Source of the DNA: Flavobacterium sp. 90
GTDB taxonomy: Bacteria > Bacteroidota > Bacteroidia > Flavobacteriales > Flavobacteriaceae
Reading direction: 5' to 3'
DNA length: 64,000 nt
Assembly: GCF_004339525.1 (NCBI RefSeq)
Contig: NZ_SMGE01000001.1
Coordinates: forward strand, 4,650,001-4,714,000
Shown in pieces: positions 52,732 through 59,179 of the stretch; the stretch's first letter is position 1; each line of letters opens with the position of its first letter. Made by a program: the position numbers and the translations under genes. The notes beneath the pieces were generated by a model that worked only from the letters and a program-made list of their open reading frames with translations, was not told the DNA's origin and did no database searches.

Positions 52732-53259
52732 TCAACCGAAAAATAAAATATAGTTTTCGTTTGTACTTGCCTGAGAAATGGTGTGTTTTAGTAATACCAA
52801 ACCTTCTTCTAAATGTTTTTTATTAAATGCTTTGTCTTCGCTTTCGTCATCATGCCAAACCGAAGGATAAATATTGTGCGTATTAAAAAGATCAGCGCTG
52901 TAAAAATCTAAAATTTTATCATTTTCTATATTCTCCAAAACTGAATTAATTTCTTTTATTACTACAGGATTTAAAAAATAGATTGAAGTTGATTCCGGAA
53001 AATCTTCGATAGTATCAAAATCAATTTCGCTGAAATCAACATTCTCTCCAATAAAATTCTGCGGATAAAAAAGTTCTTCTAAAGATTTTGGCAATTGATC
53101 CAAATAGTAAGATGAAAACAGGAAAATTAATCCTTCGAAATTTTGATCAAATACAGAAGAATTATCGTCGCTAAAATCGAAATTGAAAGATTCGTGATTC
53201 TTTGAAAACTCTTCAAAATTGGCTTTACTGATTTGATATAAATTTAGACTTTGGCTCAT
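52732..53259 (-). CDS. DUF1877 (YfbM)-like protein
   Basis: 175 residues, cytoplasmic, acidic. The opening SQSLNLYQISKANFEEF, the segment DLFNTHNIYPSVWHDDES and the final helix EEGLVLLKHTISQASTNENY resemble DUF1877/YfbM proteins, which are of unknown function and often seen in variable regions. It is 31 bp upstream of the 166-residue gene, likely the same transcript. Confidence 0.6.
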   Translation of the reverse strand: MSQSLNLYQISKANFEEFSKNHESFNFDFSDDNSSVFDQNFEGLIFLFSSYYLDQLPKSLEELFYPQNFIGENVDFSEIDFDTIEDFPESTSIYFLNPVVIKEINSVLENIENDKILDFYSADLFNTHNIYPSVWHDDESEDKAFNKKHLEEGLVLLKHTISQASTNENYILFFG

Positions 53260-53465
53260 ATTAGATTTGGTTTCTTTATTTTAGCTTACGTAATATAACT
53301 TTAATGTTTCTAAGCAATTGGAAATGATTGATAAAGTAAAACGAAAATAAGTATTTTTTAAATTTAAAAACACTTATTTTTTATTGATAGTGAATGCTTA
53401 TTAATTGAGAGAATTTTCTCTATATTTACCGTTCTTAAATCTTCACATTAAGACGAAATAAAATT

Positions 53466-53525
53466 AACCCTTGTAGTATAGTTGTATTATTAGAAGAATA
53501 CTAGTGCATCTTACTATCGCGGGTT
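53466..53525 (+). ncRNA. Possible structured 5' leader
   Basis: AACCC (53466-53470) can pair with GGGTT (53521-53525), and inside it TAGTAT (53474-53479) with ATACTA (53498-53503). The structure ends 23 bp before the ATG of the 77-residue gene. It fits no riboswitch or tRNA I know, and the stems are short. Confidence 0.3.
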
Positions 53526-53548
53526 TTATATTCATTAAAATGTAAGTT

Positions 53549-53782
53549 ATGAGTACAAACTCCCTTTCGAAAGAAGCCGAAACTAGGCTTATGAATTTTT
53601 TCAACAATACAATCGAGCCAGAAACAATGGCAAAAGCAATAAGACAACTAAATTATTTACTCGCTTTAGAAGTCATGAGAAAAAATCAAACTCTTCAAAA
53701 CGAAATCGACAACATAGAAAATAGCTTTTATTGGCTAAATGAATTAGCTGAGGTTTTGAATCCTTATTTGGATGTGGAGTAG
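53549..53782 (+). CDS. Small helical protein, source of the fragment at 46481
   Basis: 77 residues, almost wholly helical with a heptad-like section (LQNEIDNIENSFYWLNELAE). No recognised family, no signal peptide. It is the only plus-strand gene in the 46.7-64 kb stretch. A 120-bp copy of its 3' end lies 7 kb away at 46481-46600. A strong terminator follows. Confidence 0.7.
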   Translation: MSTNSLSKEAETRLMNFFNNTIEPETMAKAIRQLNYLLALEVMRKNQTLQNEIDNIENSFYWLNELAEVLNPYLDVE

Positions 53783-53802
53783 AGTTTTTTAGATAGTATA
53801 AA

Positions 53803-53826
53803 AAAGCCGCTTATTAAAGCGGCTTT
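53803..53826. terminator. Bidirectional terminator
   Basis: AAAGCCGCTT (53803-53812) and AAGCGGCTTT (53817-53826) form a 10-bp stem with a 4-base loop, A-rich before and between the convergent 77- and 48-residue genes. Confidence 0.85.
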
Positions 53827-53831
53827 AAAAA

Positions 53832-53978
53832 TTAAAGTCTACTACAATGACTACAAAGAGGTTTCCCACCAGTTCCTGGTCGAAGATTAACTTTTTCAAT
53901 GTTGTTTCCTTCTGTACAACTTGTGTTGTTGTGATACACAGATTGTTTTACACTGTGAAATGCAGCTGTTTTTGCCAT
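53832..53978 (-). CDS. 48-residue Cys/His-containing small protein
   Basis: ATG at 53978 to TAA at 53834-53832. The product starts MAKTAAFHSVKQSVYHNNTS and ends RPGTGGKPLCSHCSRL. Cys21 and the C-terminal CxxC (42-45), with His8, His16 and His44 nearby, could bind zinc. The Gly/Lys-rich TGGKPLC turn gives it a zinc-ribbon look. It is too short for routine gene finders. It is convergent with the 77-residue gene and shares its terminator. Confidence 0.65.
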   Translation of the reverse strand: MAKTAAFHSVKQSVYHNNTSCTEGNNIEKVNLRPGTGGKPLCSHCSRL

Positions 53979-54177
53979 AATAAATTATTTTATAATTAAT
54001 ATGGAGAAAGTTAATGCAGTTGAATTTTAGTATTTTATGGAAAACCATAAAGTTTTTTTATTTTTTTATCTCCATTCACAAGAGAGATTTTCACGTCAGT
54101 AAGACTAACTTAACCCACTTCATAACTTAATTAATCAATAAACGTATCAAGTTTTAATGATTTAAAAAATTTTCTTA
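53979..54177. other. Intergenic, possible trace of a toxin-tip end
   Basis: The minus strand at about 54152-54118 reads LDTFID-stop-LSYEV, similar to LDLFIDYLRHGKNE at the end of the orphan tip at 57681. It may be an extinct cassette, but only some 12 codons are comparable. Confidence 0.3.
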
Positions 54178-54633
54178 TTATTCTCTAGATATGCAAGAAT
54201 TTATATGTGTGACTCGGTAAATTATATAAGCCCGGTCCTTTTTTTCAGAAAAATCAATTATATAAAATGTTTTTAATCTGGTAAATAAATCACATTGAAT
54301 ATCTTGGTAGTCAAATTTTTCTAAACCTTTTATTTTAATTATATTTTTTTTGTTTTTTCTTAAAAAGGATTTATCTGCTTTTCTTATTTCTAAGATTTTG
54401 TTAGGATTCTTTTTTAATTCAAAATCGAAATAATGGGAATCATTTTTCTTATAATTAAAAATGTAGCTCCTATTTTTAAGGCCATCTTTTTCTTCGGGAT
54501 AATCAATTTTAATATTATATTTTCCTTGTTTAAATGGGATATATATTGTATCCAATTTTTTTAAATATTGAAGATCTTGACTATAAATAGTAGTTGATAA
54601 AATGAATATTGCAATATTTATAAAAGTTTTCAT
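54178..54633 (-). CDS. Exported putative immunity/inhibitor protein, orphan member
   Basis: 151 residues. Signal peptide MKTFINIAIFILSTTIYSQ is almost identical to that of the copies at 55688 and 58705, but the rest is diverged. Family pattern: YLKKLDTIYIPFKQGKYNIK, KNRSYIF, DKSFLRKNKKNIIKIKGLEK, and FYIIDFSEKKDRAYIIYRVT near the end. The cognate C-terminal tip expected just upstream is not present, since the preceding gene is another family member. Confidence 0.7.
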   Translation of the reverse strand: MKTFINIAIFILSTTIYSQDLQYLKKLDTIYIPFKQGKYNIKIDYPEEKDGLKNRSYIFNYKKNDSHYFDFELKKNPNKILEIRKADKSFLRKNKKNIIKIKGLEKFDYQDIQCDLFTRLKTFYIIDFSEKKDRAYIIYRVTHINSCISRE

Positions 54634-54675
54634 AGATTTATTTTTCGCAGATATGTCCCTACACTATACGATTTC

Positions 54676-55161
54676 TTATTCAATACTTTGAGGAAAAGTC
54701 CCTATGACTTTAACTTCTTTTAACTTTATAGTAAACCAACCAATATCATCTTCATCTATTAAATAAACCTTTTTTTTGTGTCCAATTAAATCAGTTGCTT
54801 CACCCAAATTATATTTTGTTAAAAAATCATAAGTTATAATCAAATCTTTGTTTTTTCGTAGAAATGATTTTTTTTCTTTTTTTTCTTCTGGACTAATTGA
54901 ATAATGATGTGTAAAAGTCATTAAAATCTGATACTCATTGAGATAGCCAAAAATGTAATAATAATTATAATATTTTATTTTTGTATTTGAAGTTATTTCT
55001 TCATTAACATGCTGATTATCTTTATCTTTTTTGAAATAAATGTAGATAGTATCAGATTTTTTAATTTTTTCTATTTCCTGTGATAACACAGTTATTGGAA
55101 TCAGTAGTAGGAAAAAGACAAATAATTTTAAATTCTTAAGGGCGTAAATTTTGGCGACCAT
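54676..55161 (-). CDS. Exported putative immunity/inhibitor protein, diverged
   Basis: 161 residues. Signal peptide at about 10-28 (LKLFVFFLLLIPITVLSQ). The family pattern is present in weaker form: EKIKKSDTIYIYFKKDKDNQ, the central KKSFLRKNKDLIITYDFLTK, and KKKVYLIDEDDIGWFTIKLK. Its ATG lies inside the last codons of the tip fragment at 55136, a 26-bp overlap, so the two would be translationally coupled. Confidence 0.7.
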   Translation of the reverse strand: MVAKIYALKNLKLFVFFLLLIPITVLSQEIEKIKKSDTIYIYFKKDKDNQHVNEEITSNTKIKYYNYYYIFGYLNEYQILMTFTHHYSISPEEKKEKKSFLRKNKDLIITYDFLTKYNLGEATDLIGHKKKVYLIDEDDIGWFTIKLKEVKVIGTFPQSIE

Positions 55162-55504
55162 AGTTATTGTATTGATTATAGCTCTGCATTAGAGCTTGAT
55201 TAATTGTAATTAAAGGAATTCCTGCACTATTAAAAGTGCCTATTTCATTTTGAAAAAAGGAACAACTTTGTAGTCCTGATAAAGATAAATTATGATAAAA
55301 ATCTACCCAGTTGAAATCTGTTCGAGGAGAATCATCCTTAGGAATATGCATACCTAAACCTGACAATGTAACACTTTCAGCTGGAGATACTAATTTATCT
55401 TTTATACTTTCAAGAATTGTCACCATAGTCGGCAGCATATAATTATATATAAAATGAGTTAGCATATTTTCCATTGCTACCGCACGAAGCCTTTCGTGTG
55501 GCAA
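55136..55504 (-). pseudogene. Truncated C-terminal tip of the HExxH lipoprotein, 5' end replaced by a repeat
   Basis: 122 residues can be read, but the first ten codons are a palindromic repeat (55476-55501). From residue 11 the protein aligns with the end of the lipoprotein: MLTHFIYNYMLPTMVTILES against KEQHDFMYNNMTPTVVKILT. The HExxH motif is absent, since the homology starts downstream of it. The C-terminus differs from all other copies. It is a silent or dead cassette. Confidence 0.65.
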
Positions 55505-55639
55505 GTATTATTTGAAGTTCGAAGAACAGAATAAATTATATTATCAACTAATATTTATCCTATATAATAAATTGCATTATAAAATATGGAAAAGTCTATT
55601 TTTAACAACTAAACCACACGAAAAGATTCGTGCGGTAGC
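55476..55639. repeat. 26-bp hairpin repeat in inverted pair
   Basis: gctaccgcacgaagcctttc (55476 on) and its inverted partner ccacacgaaaagattcgtgc (55614-55639) flank 112 bp. Each copy is itself a hairpin (CCACACGAA / TTCGTGCGG). They sit at the junction between the tip fragment and the recent immunity-gene duplication. Confidence 0.75.
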
Positions 55640-55687
55640 CTGGGGTTATTTCAATTATAGATTCTTTTAGTAGATCAAAAAATACAA

Positions 55688-56158
55688 TTATTCAAGACCC
55701 GAACAATGTCCCATGTAAGCTACTTCATATAATGTGACTTTTCTTTTTTTCTCAATAAAGTCTAGTATATAAAACGCTTTTATTTGTGATAAAATGTCGC
55801 AATTTATTTTATCATTATCAAATTGGTTCAATAAATCGGGGGAAATGATTTTATTTTTAATCTTTTTTAAAAATGCTTTTTTTACTTTTTTTGTTTCGGA
55901 TTCAATATTTGCATTCTTTTTTTTCCAACCAATAAATTGTACATGATCAAATGAAAGATAGATGCTATCTAATTTAAAAGTATATGATCTCTCTTTAAAA
56001 TTAGTTGGTATTATGCGTGTTTGAATATCATATTTTTTTTCATTTGCTTTTCCATAATATGGGATATATATAGTATCCAATTTTTTAAAATATTCAAGAT
56101 CTTGACTATAAATAGTAGTTGATATAATGAATATTGCAATATTTATAAAAGTTTTCAT
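55688..56158 (-). CDS. Exported putative immunity/inhibitor protein, recent duplicate (copy B)
   Basis: Start at 56158 (MKTFINIAIFIISTTIYSQ) gives 156 residues. An upstream in-frame ATG adds 14 residues that read through the tip remnant. Only two residues differ from copy A at 58705 (Phe for Leu in LEYFKKLDT, Ala for Val in IKAFYIL). The family pattern is LDTIYIPYYGKANEKKYDIQ, FKERSYTFKLD, KKAFLKKIKNKII, and FYILDFIEKKRKVTLYEVAY. The duplicated block is 55644-56243. Confidence 0.75.
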   Translation of the reverse strand: MKTFINIAIFIISTTIYSQDLEYFKKLDTIYIPYYGKANEKKYDIQTRIIPTNFKERSYTFKLDSIYLSFDHVQFIGWKKKNANIESETKKVKKAFLKKIKNKIISPDLLNQFDNDKINCDILSQIKAFYILDFIEKKRKVTLYEVAYMGHCSGLE

Positions 56159-56162
56159 AGAT

Positions 56163-56243
56163 TTATTTTTTATCAAACCAAGTACGACCATGTTCAACAT
56201 ATTTATTCAATAAAAATAGCGCATCAGAATTATTGGGAAAATC
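56163..56243 (-). pseudogene. Last 26 codons of the HExxH lipoprotein, carried by the duplication
   Basis: Reads DFPNNSDALFLLNKYVEHGR then TWFDKK and stop, one residue different from the true end at 59180-59260. It ends abruptly at 56243, where homology to the lipoprotein gene stops. Confidence 0.85.
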
Positions 56244-56295
56244 AGGTTAGAGAATACTCACTTCTTGTCCGGCATTGTATAGCTTTTAATTTAAA

Positions 56296-56327
56296 AAAAG
56301 CTGTAAAATTGTTGTCTTACAGCTTTT
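56296..56327 (-). terminator. Terminator after the broken immunity gene
   Basis: AAAAGCTGTAA (56296-56306) and TTACAGCTTTT (56317-56327) form a hairpin with a 10-base loop and a T run on the minus-strand 3' side. An overlapping pairing with agcttttaat at 56281 is possible. Confidence 0.75.
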
Positions 56328-56379
56328 CTTACTCTTTTAATTCTTACAAAAAGATTCTAGAATATAAATATTTTTTTAA

Positions 56380-56850
56380 TCACTCGCCAATAGGACAATA
56401 ATTTAGCAAAAAGACGCGATATACCTTTATATTTCCTTTTTTCTTTTCATCAAAATCAACGATATAAAATATTTGCGATCGTGAAAACAGTTCGCAAACA
56501 ATATACTCTTCTTTCATTTTTTTTTAAAAATTAATATTAATTATATTGTATTTATGCTTTTTAAGAAAAGATTTATTTTCGATTCTAGTATCAATTACCG
56601 GATGATTTAAATCCGTTAAAGAATTTTTACGATCGGGCTTGCTAAATATTAACTGTTCTACTTGATCCCCTTTTTTTGAATCCAAATAGAAAACATATTC
56701 TCTAAAATTATCTGTGTAAATATTTTTTTTTGCGTTTTTACTTTTATTAAATGCAATGTAAATTGTGTCTAATTTCTTTATATAATCAACTTCTTGGCAA
56801 AATGCAAAATTTGAAATAAAGAGTAGGATGAATATTTTTTTCATTTTCAA
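56380..56850 (-). pseudogene. Putative immunity/inhibitor gene with an in-frame stop
   Basis: The frame from 56850 (MKMKKIFILLFISNFAFCQ signal peptide) stops after 108 codons at TAA (56526-56524), but the same frame continues open for 47 more codons and ends CPIGE and TGA at 56380. The continuation, KKMKEEYIVCELFSRSQIFY then IVDFDEKKKGNIKVYRV, matches the C-terminus of the family. The stop lies at a T5-A9 tract. T6-A8 would read Leu (TTA) and restore a 156-residue protein. One base change explains the break. Confidence 0.8.
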
Positions 56851-56859
56851 CTAAATTGT

Positions 56860-57129
56860 TTAATTTTCTAATTCTTTATGTCCGTATTCTAAATATTTAG
56901 TGAATAATTTCCACTGATCTGATTCTTTTGGAAAATCTATTTTATATGAAATAGCTTCATCCAATCCTTTTAAACTTAGATATTTGTAATAGTCATTCCA
57001 ATTCCAAGGTGTTGAAGTTAATGGTATTATAGTTGGGTGTATTGTTCGTTTCTCTACCTCAATTCTTCCAGCAACAGTAGTTAACAAGTCCTTAATTTCA
57101 GAAAGCACTTTCTGCATTATAGGAATCAT
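56860..57129 (-). pseudogene. Orphan C-terminal tip, 5' truncated
   Basis: 89 residues that align with the end of the tip at 57681: MIPIMQKVLSEIKDLLTTVA against MIPTMQKVLSEIRDLVTTQR, then PLTSTPWNWNDYYKYLSLKG. Homology begins at about 57137 (FHKMIP) and everything before it, including HExxH, is missing. The broken immunity gene starts 9 bp later. It may still be translated from the internal ATG but cannot be a complete enzyme. Confidence 0.75.
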
Positions 57130-57190
57130 TTTATGAAATTAAGTGTAATTTAAAAAGCAGTTTTAAAATTTTATAAAACTGTTTTAGTAT

Positions 57191-57664
57191 TTATTCTCCC
57201 ATATGGTAAGAACTCCATTTTGTCACTTCATATAGATTTATTTTTCCTTTCTTTTTTTCATTCATATCGATGAGATATATTACCTTACATTTTTCAAAAG
57301 CTTCATAAGTACTTTTGATGATACCGTATTTTTGGAAAAAATCGATACCAATGATTTCTTCTTTGTGTTTTTTTAGAAATGCTTTTTTTACAATTTTAAT
57401 TTCTGCTTTTATCCCTTTTTCTCTTTTCTCAGAATTTAAATATTCAGTGAAAAAAAATTTAAAAAATTCTTTTTTCTCATCGTCTGAAAAGTTTATTGTA
57501 TATCGTCTTTCTTTGAAGCCTTTATAATCATCTGGGAAAACAAATCTAGTTTGTAATTTATCTTCTTTAAATTTTACGTAAATAGTATCTAACGTTTTTA
57601 TATATGAGATATCTTGGGAATATCCATAATTGAATAATAGTAATAGTATTAAAACTTTTTTCAT
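57191..57664 (-). CDS. Exported putative immunity/inhibitor protein
   Basis: 157 residues. Signal peptide MKKVLILLLLFNYGYSQ, then the family pattern: ISYIKTLDTIYVKFKEDKLQ, FKERRYTINFSDDE, VKKAFLKKHKEEIIGIDFFQ, and VIYLIDMNEKKKGKINLYEV ending HMGE. It follows the orphan tip at 57681 by 16 bp and is probably specific for it. About one third identical to the other members by eye, so it would not protect against the other tips unless binding is loose. Confidence 0.75.
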   Translation of the reverse strand: MKKVLILLLLFNYGYSQDISYIKTLDTIYVKFKEDKLQTRFVFPDDYKGFKERRYTINFSDDEKKEFFKFFFTEYLNSEKREKGIKAEIKIVKKAFLKKHKEEIIGIDFFQKYGIIKSTYEAFEKCKVIYLIDMNEKKKGKINLYEVTKWSSYHMGE

Positions 57665-57680
57665 AAATATCTAATTTAAA

Positions 57681-58532
57681 TTATCGATCTAGTTCGTTTT
57701 TTCCGTGTCTTAAATAATCAATAAATAGATCAAGTTGATCAGAAGGATTTGGGAAATCTTTTTTAAAGCTAGTAGCTTCTTCTAATCCTTTTATGCTTAA
57801 ATACTTGTAGTATTCGCTCCAAATCCAGGATGTGGAGGTTAGTGGATTTTGAGTCGGATGCATAGTTACTTCTTTGTCTAAAACATTTCGACCTCTTTGA
57901 GTCGTTACCAAGTCCCTAATTTCAGAAAGCACTTTCTGCATTGTTGGAATCATTTTATCAAACATAAAATTATGTTGTTCATTTGCCGCAGGATACATGG
58001 TATTTAAAATTTTTACAAAATCTGTACCAATAGTCGGATTGTTTGCTTTTACAAAAAGATAGGCATGGACACATTCATGTAAAATGGTTTTAGCATTTTC
58101 GATGCGAGTTTGGCTTTTACCTATATTACCAGCAAGTAATATTTGCTTGCTTATTTTAATAATAATATTTTTAGTGACAGGATCCTCACTTGTAGTGGCA
58201 TTTACTTCTTTTTTAGTGGGATTATTATCTTCATAAACATGATCTGCTATTTCAAACTTAACATTAAATCGATTACCATCTTTAAATATTGATGTGAATA
58301 GCTTCTGAAATTCGGGTGACATTGCTAATGCATCATAAAGTTCGTTAAATTTTTGCCCTTCAGGAGTTGTATTTATAATAGAAGATCTGTCAATATTCAT
58401 TGGTGATTTTAATGATGCAGCTACATCAAATTGCAAACTAGGATTTTTAGCAATTGCATTTTTAAGTCCTGTGATAATAGAAATACTATTTAGCGAAAAA
58501 TAGTTTTTAATAAGAAAATCCATTACTGCCAT
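57681..58532 (-). CDS. Orphan HExxH effector tip without lipoprotein front
   Basis: 283 residues from an ATG that is Ile in the parent gene. The open frame and homology extend upstream to 58662. Residues 1-80 are nearly identical to 325-405 of the lipoprotein, then the sequence diverges: RIENAKTILHECVHAYLF (HExxH) and AANEQHNFMFDKM (possible third ligand), ending KDFPNPSDQLDLFIDYLRHG. No signal or delivery domain, so it is a silent cassette that could be joined in frame to the lipoprotein by recombination in the shared 350 bp. Confidence 0.75.
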   Translation of the reverse strand: MAVMDFLIKNYFSLNSISIITGLKNAIAKNPSLQFDVAASLKSPMNIDRSSIINTTPEGQKFNELYDALAMSPEFQKLFTSIFKDGNRFNVKFEIADHVYEDNNPTKKEVNATTSEDPVTKNIIIKISKQILLAGNIGKSQTRIENAKTILHECVHAYLFVKANNPTIGTDFVKILNTMYPAANEQHNFMFDKMIPTMQKVLSEIRDLVTTQRGRNVLDKEVTMHPTQNPLTSTSWIWSEYYKYLSIKGLEEATSFKKDFPNPSDQLDLFIDYLRHGKNELDR

Positions 58533-58704
58533 CTGCGACGATGAGTTTTGGTTTTTTAACCAGCCTAAGTCGGTTTGTAATAGTCCTGTTTTGGCGGGAG
58601 TTGTTACTTCAATATCGTATTCTCTTGCTTTTAAATAACTAAAATGTCTTACGACTGCTATGTTATTTCAATTATAGATTCTTTTAGTAGATCAAAAAAT
58701 ACAA

Positions 58705-59175
58705 TTATTCAAGACCCGAACAATGTCCCATGTAAGCTACTTCATATAAAGTGACTTTTCTTTTTTTCTCAATAAAGTCTAGTATATAAAACACTTTTAT
58801 TTGTGATAAAATGTCGCAATTTATTTTATCATTATCAAATTGGTTCAATAAATCGGGGGAAATGATTTTATTTTTAATCTTTTTTAAAAATGCTTTTTTT
58901 ACTTTTTTTGTTTCGGATTCAATATTTGCATTCTTTTTTTTCCAACCAATAAATTGTACATGATCAAATGAAAGATAGATGCTATCTAATTTAAAAGTAT
59001 ATGATCTCTCTTTAAAATTAGTTGGTATTATGCGTGTTTGAATATCATATTTTTTTTCATTTGCTTTTCCATAATATGGGATATATATAGTATCCAATTT
59101 TTTTAAATATTCAAGATCTTGGCTATAAATAGTAGTTGATATGATGAATATTGCAATATTTATAAAAGTTTTCAT
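58705..59175 (-). CDS. Exported putative immunity/inhibitor protein (copy A), partner of the lipoprotein
   Basis: Start at 59175, 4 bp after the lipoprotein stop (59180), giving 156 residues. Signal peptide MKTFINIAIFIISTTIYSQ; mature protein begins DLEYLKKLDTIYIPYYGKAN, ends YEVAYMGHCSGLE. Export to the periplasm, together with the tight coupling to an exported HExxH protein, fits an immunity protein or proteinaceous inhibitor that works in the envelope. An ATG at 59217 overlaps the lipoprotein gene and is unlikely. Confidence 0.78.
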   Translation of the reverse strand: MKTFINIAIFIISTTIYSQDLEYLKKLDTIYIPYYGKANEKKYDIQTRIIPTNFKERSYTFKLDSIYLSFDHVQFIGWKKKNANIESETKKVKKAFLKKIKNKIISPDLLNQFDNDKINCDILSQIKVFYILDFIEKKRKVTLYEVAYMGHCSGLE

Positions 59176-59179
59176 AGAT

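Noticed and set aside
53466..53525. tRNA-like gene
   Set aside because: Lacks the T-loop and acceptor geometry; stems are too short and no CCA or GTTCGA motif is present.
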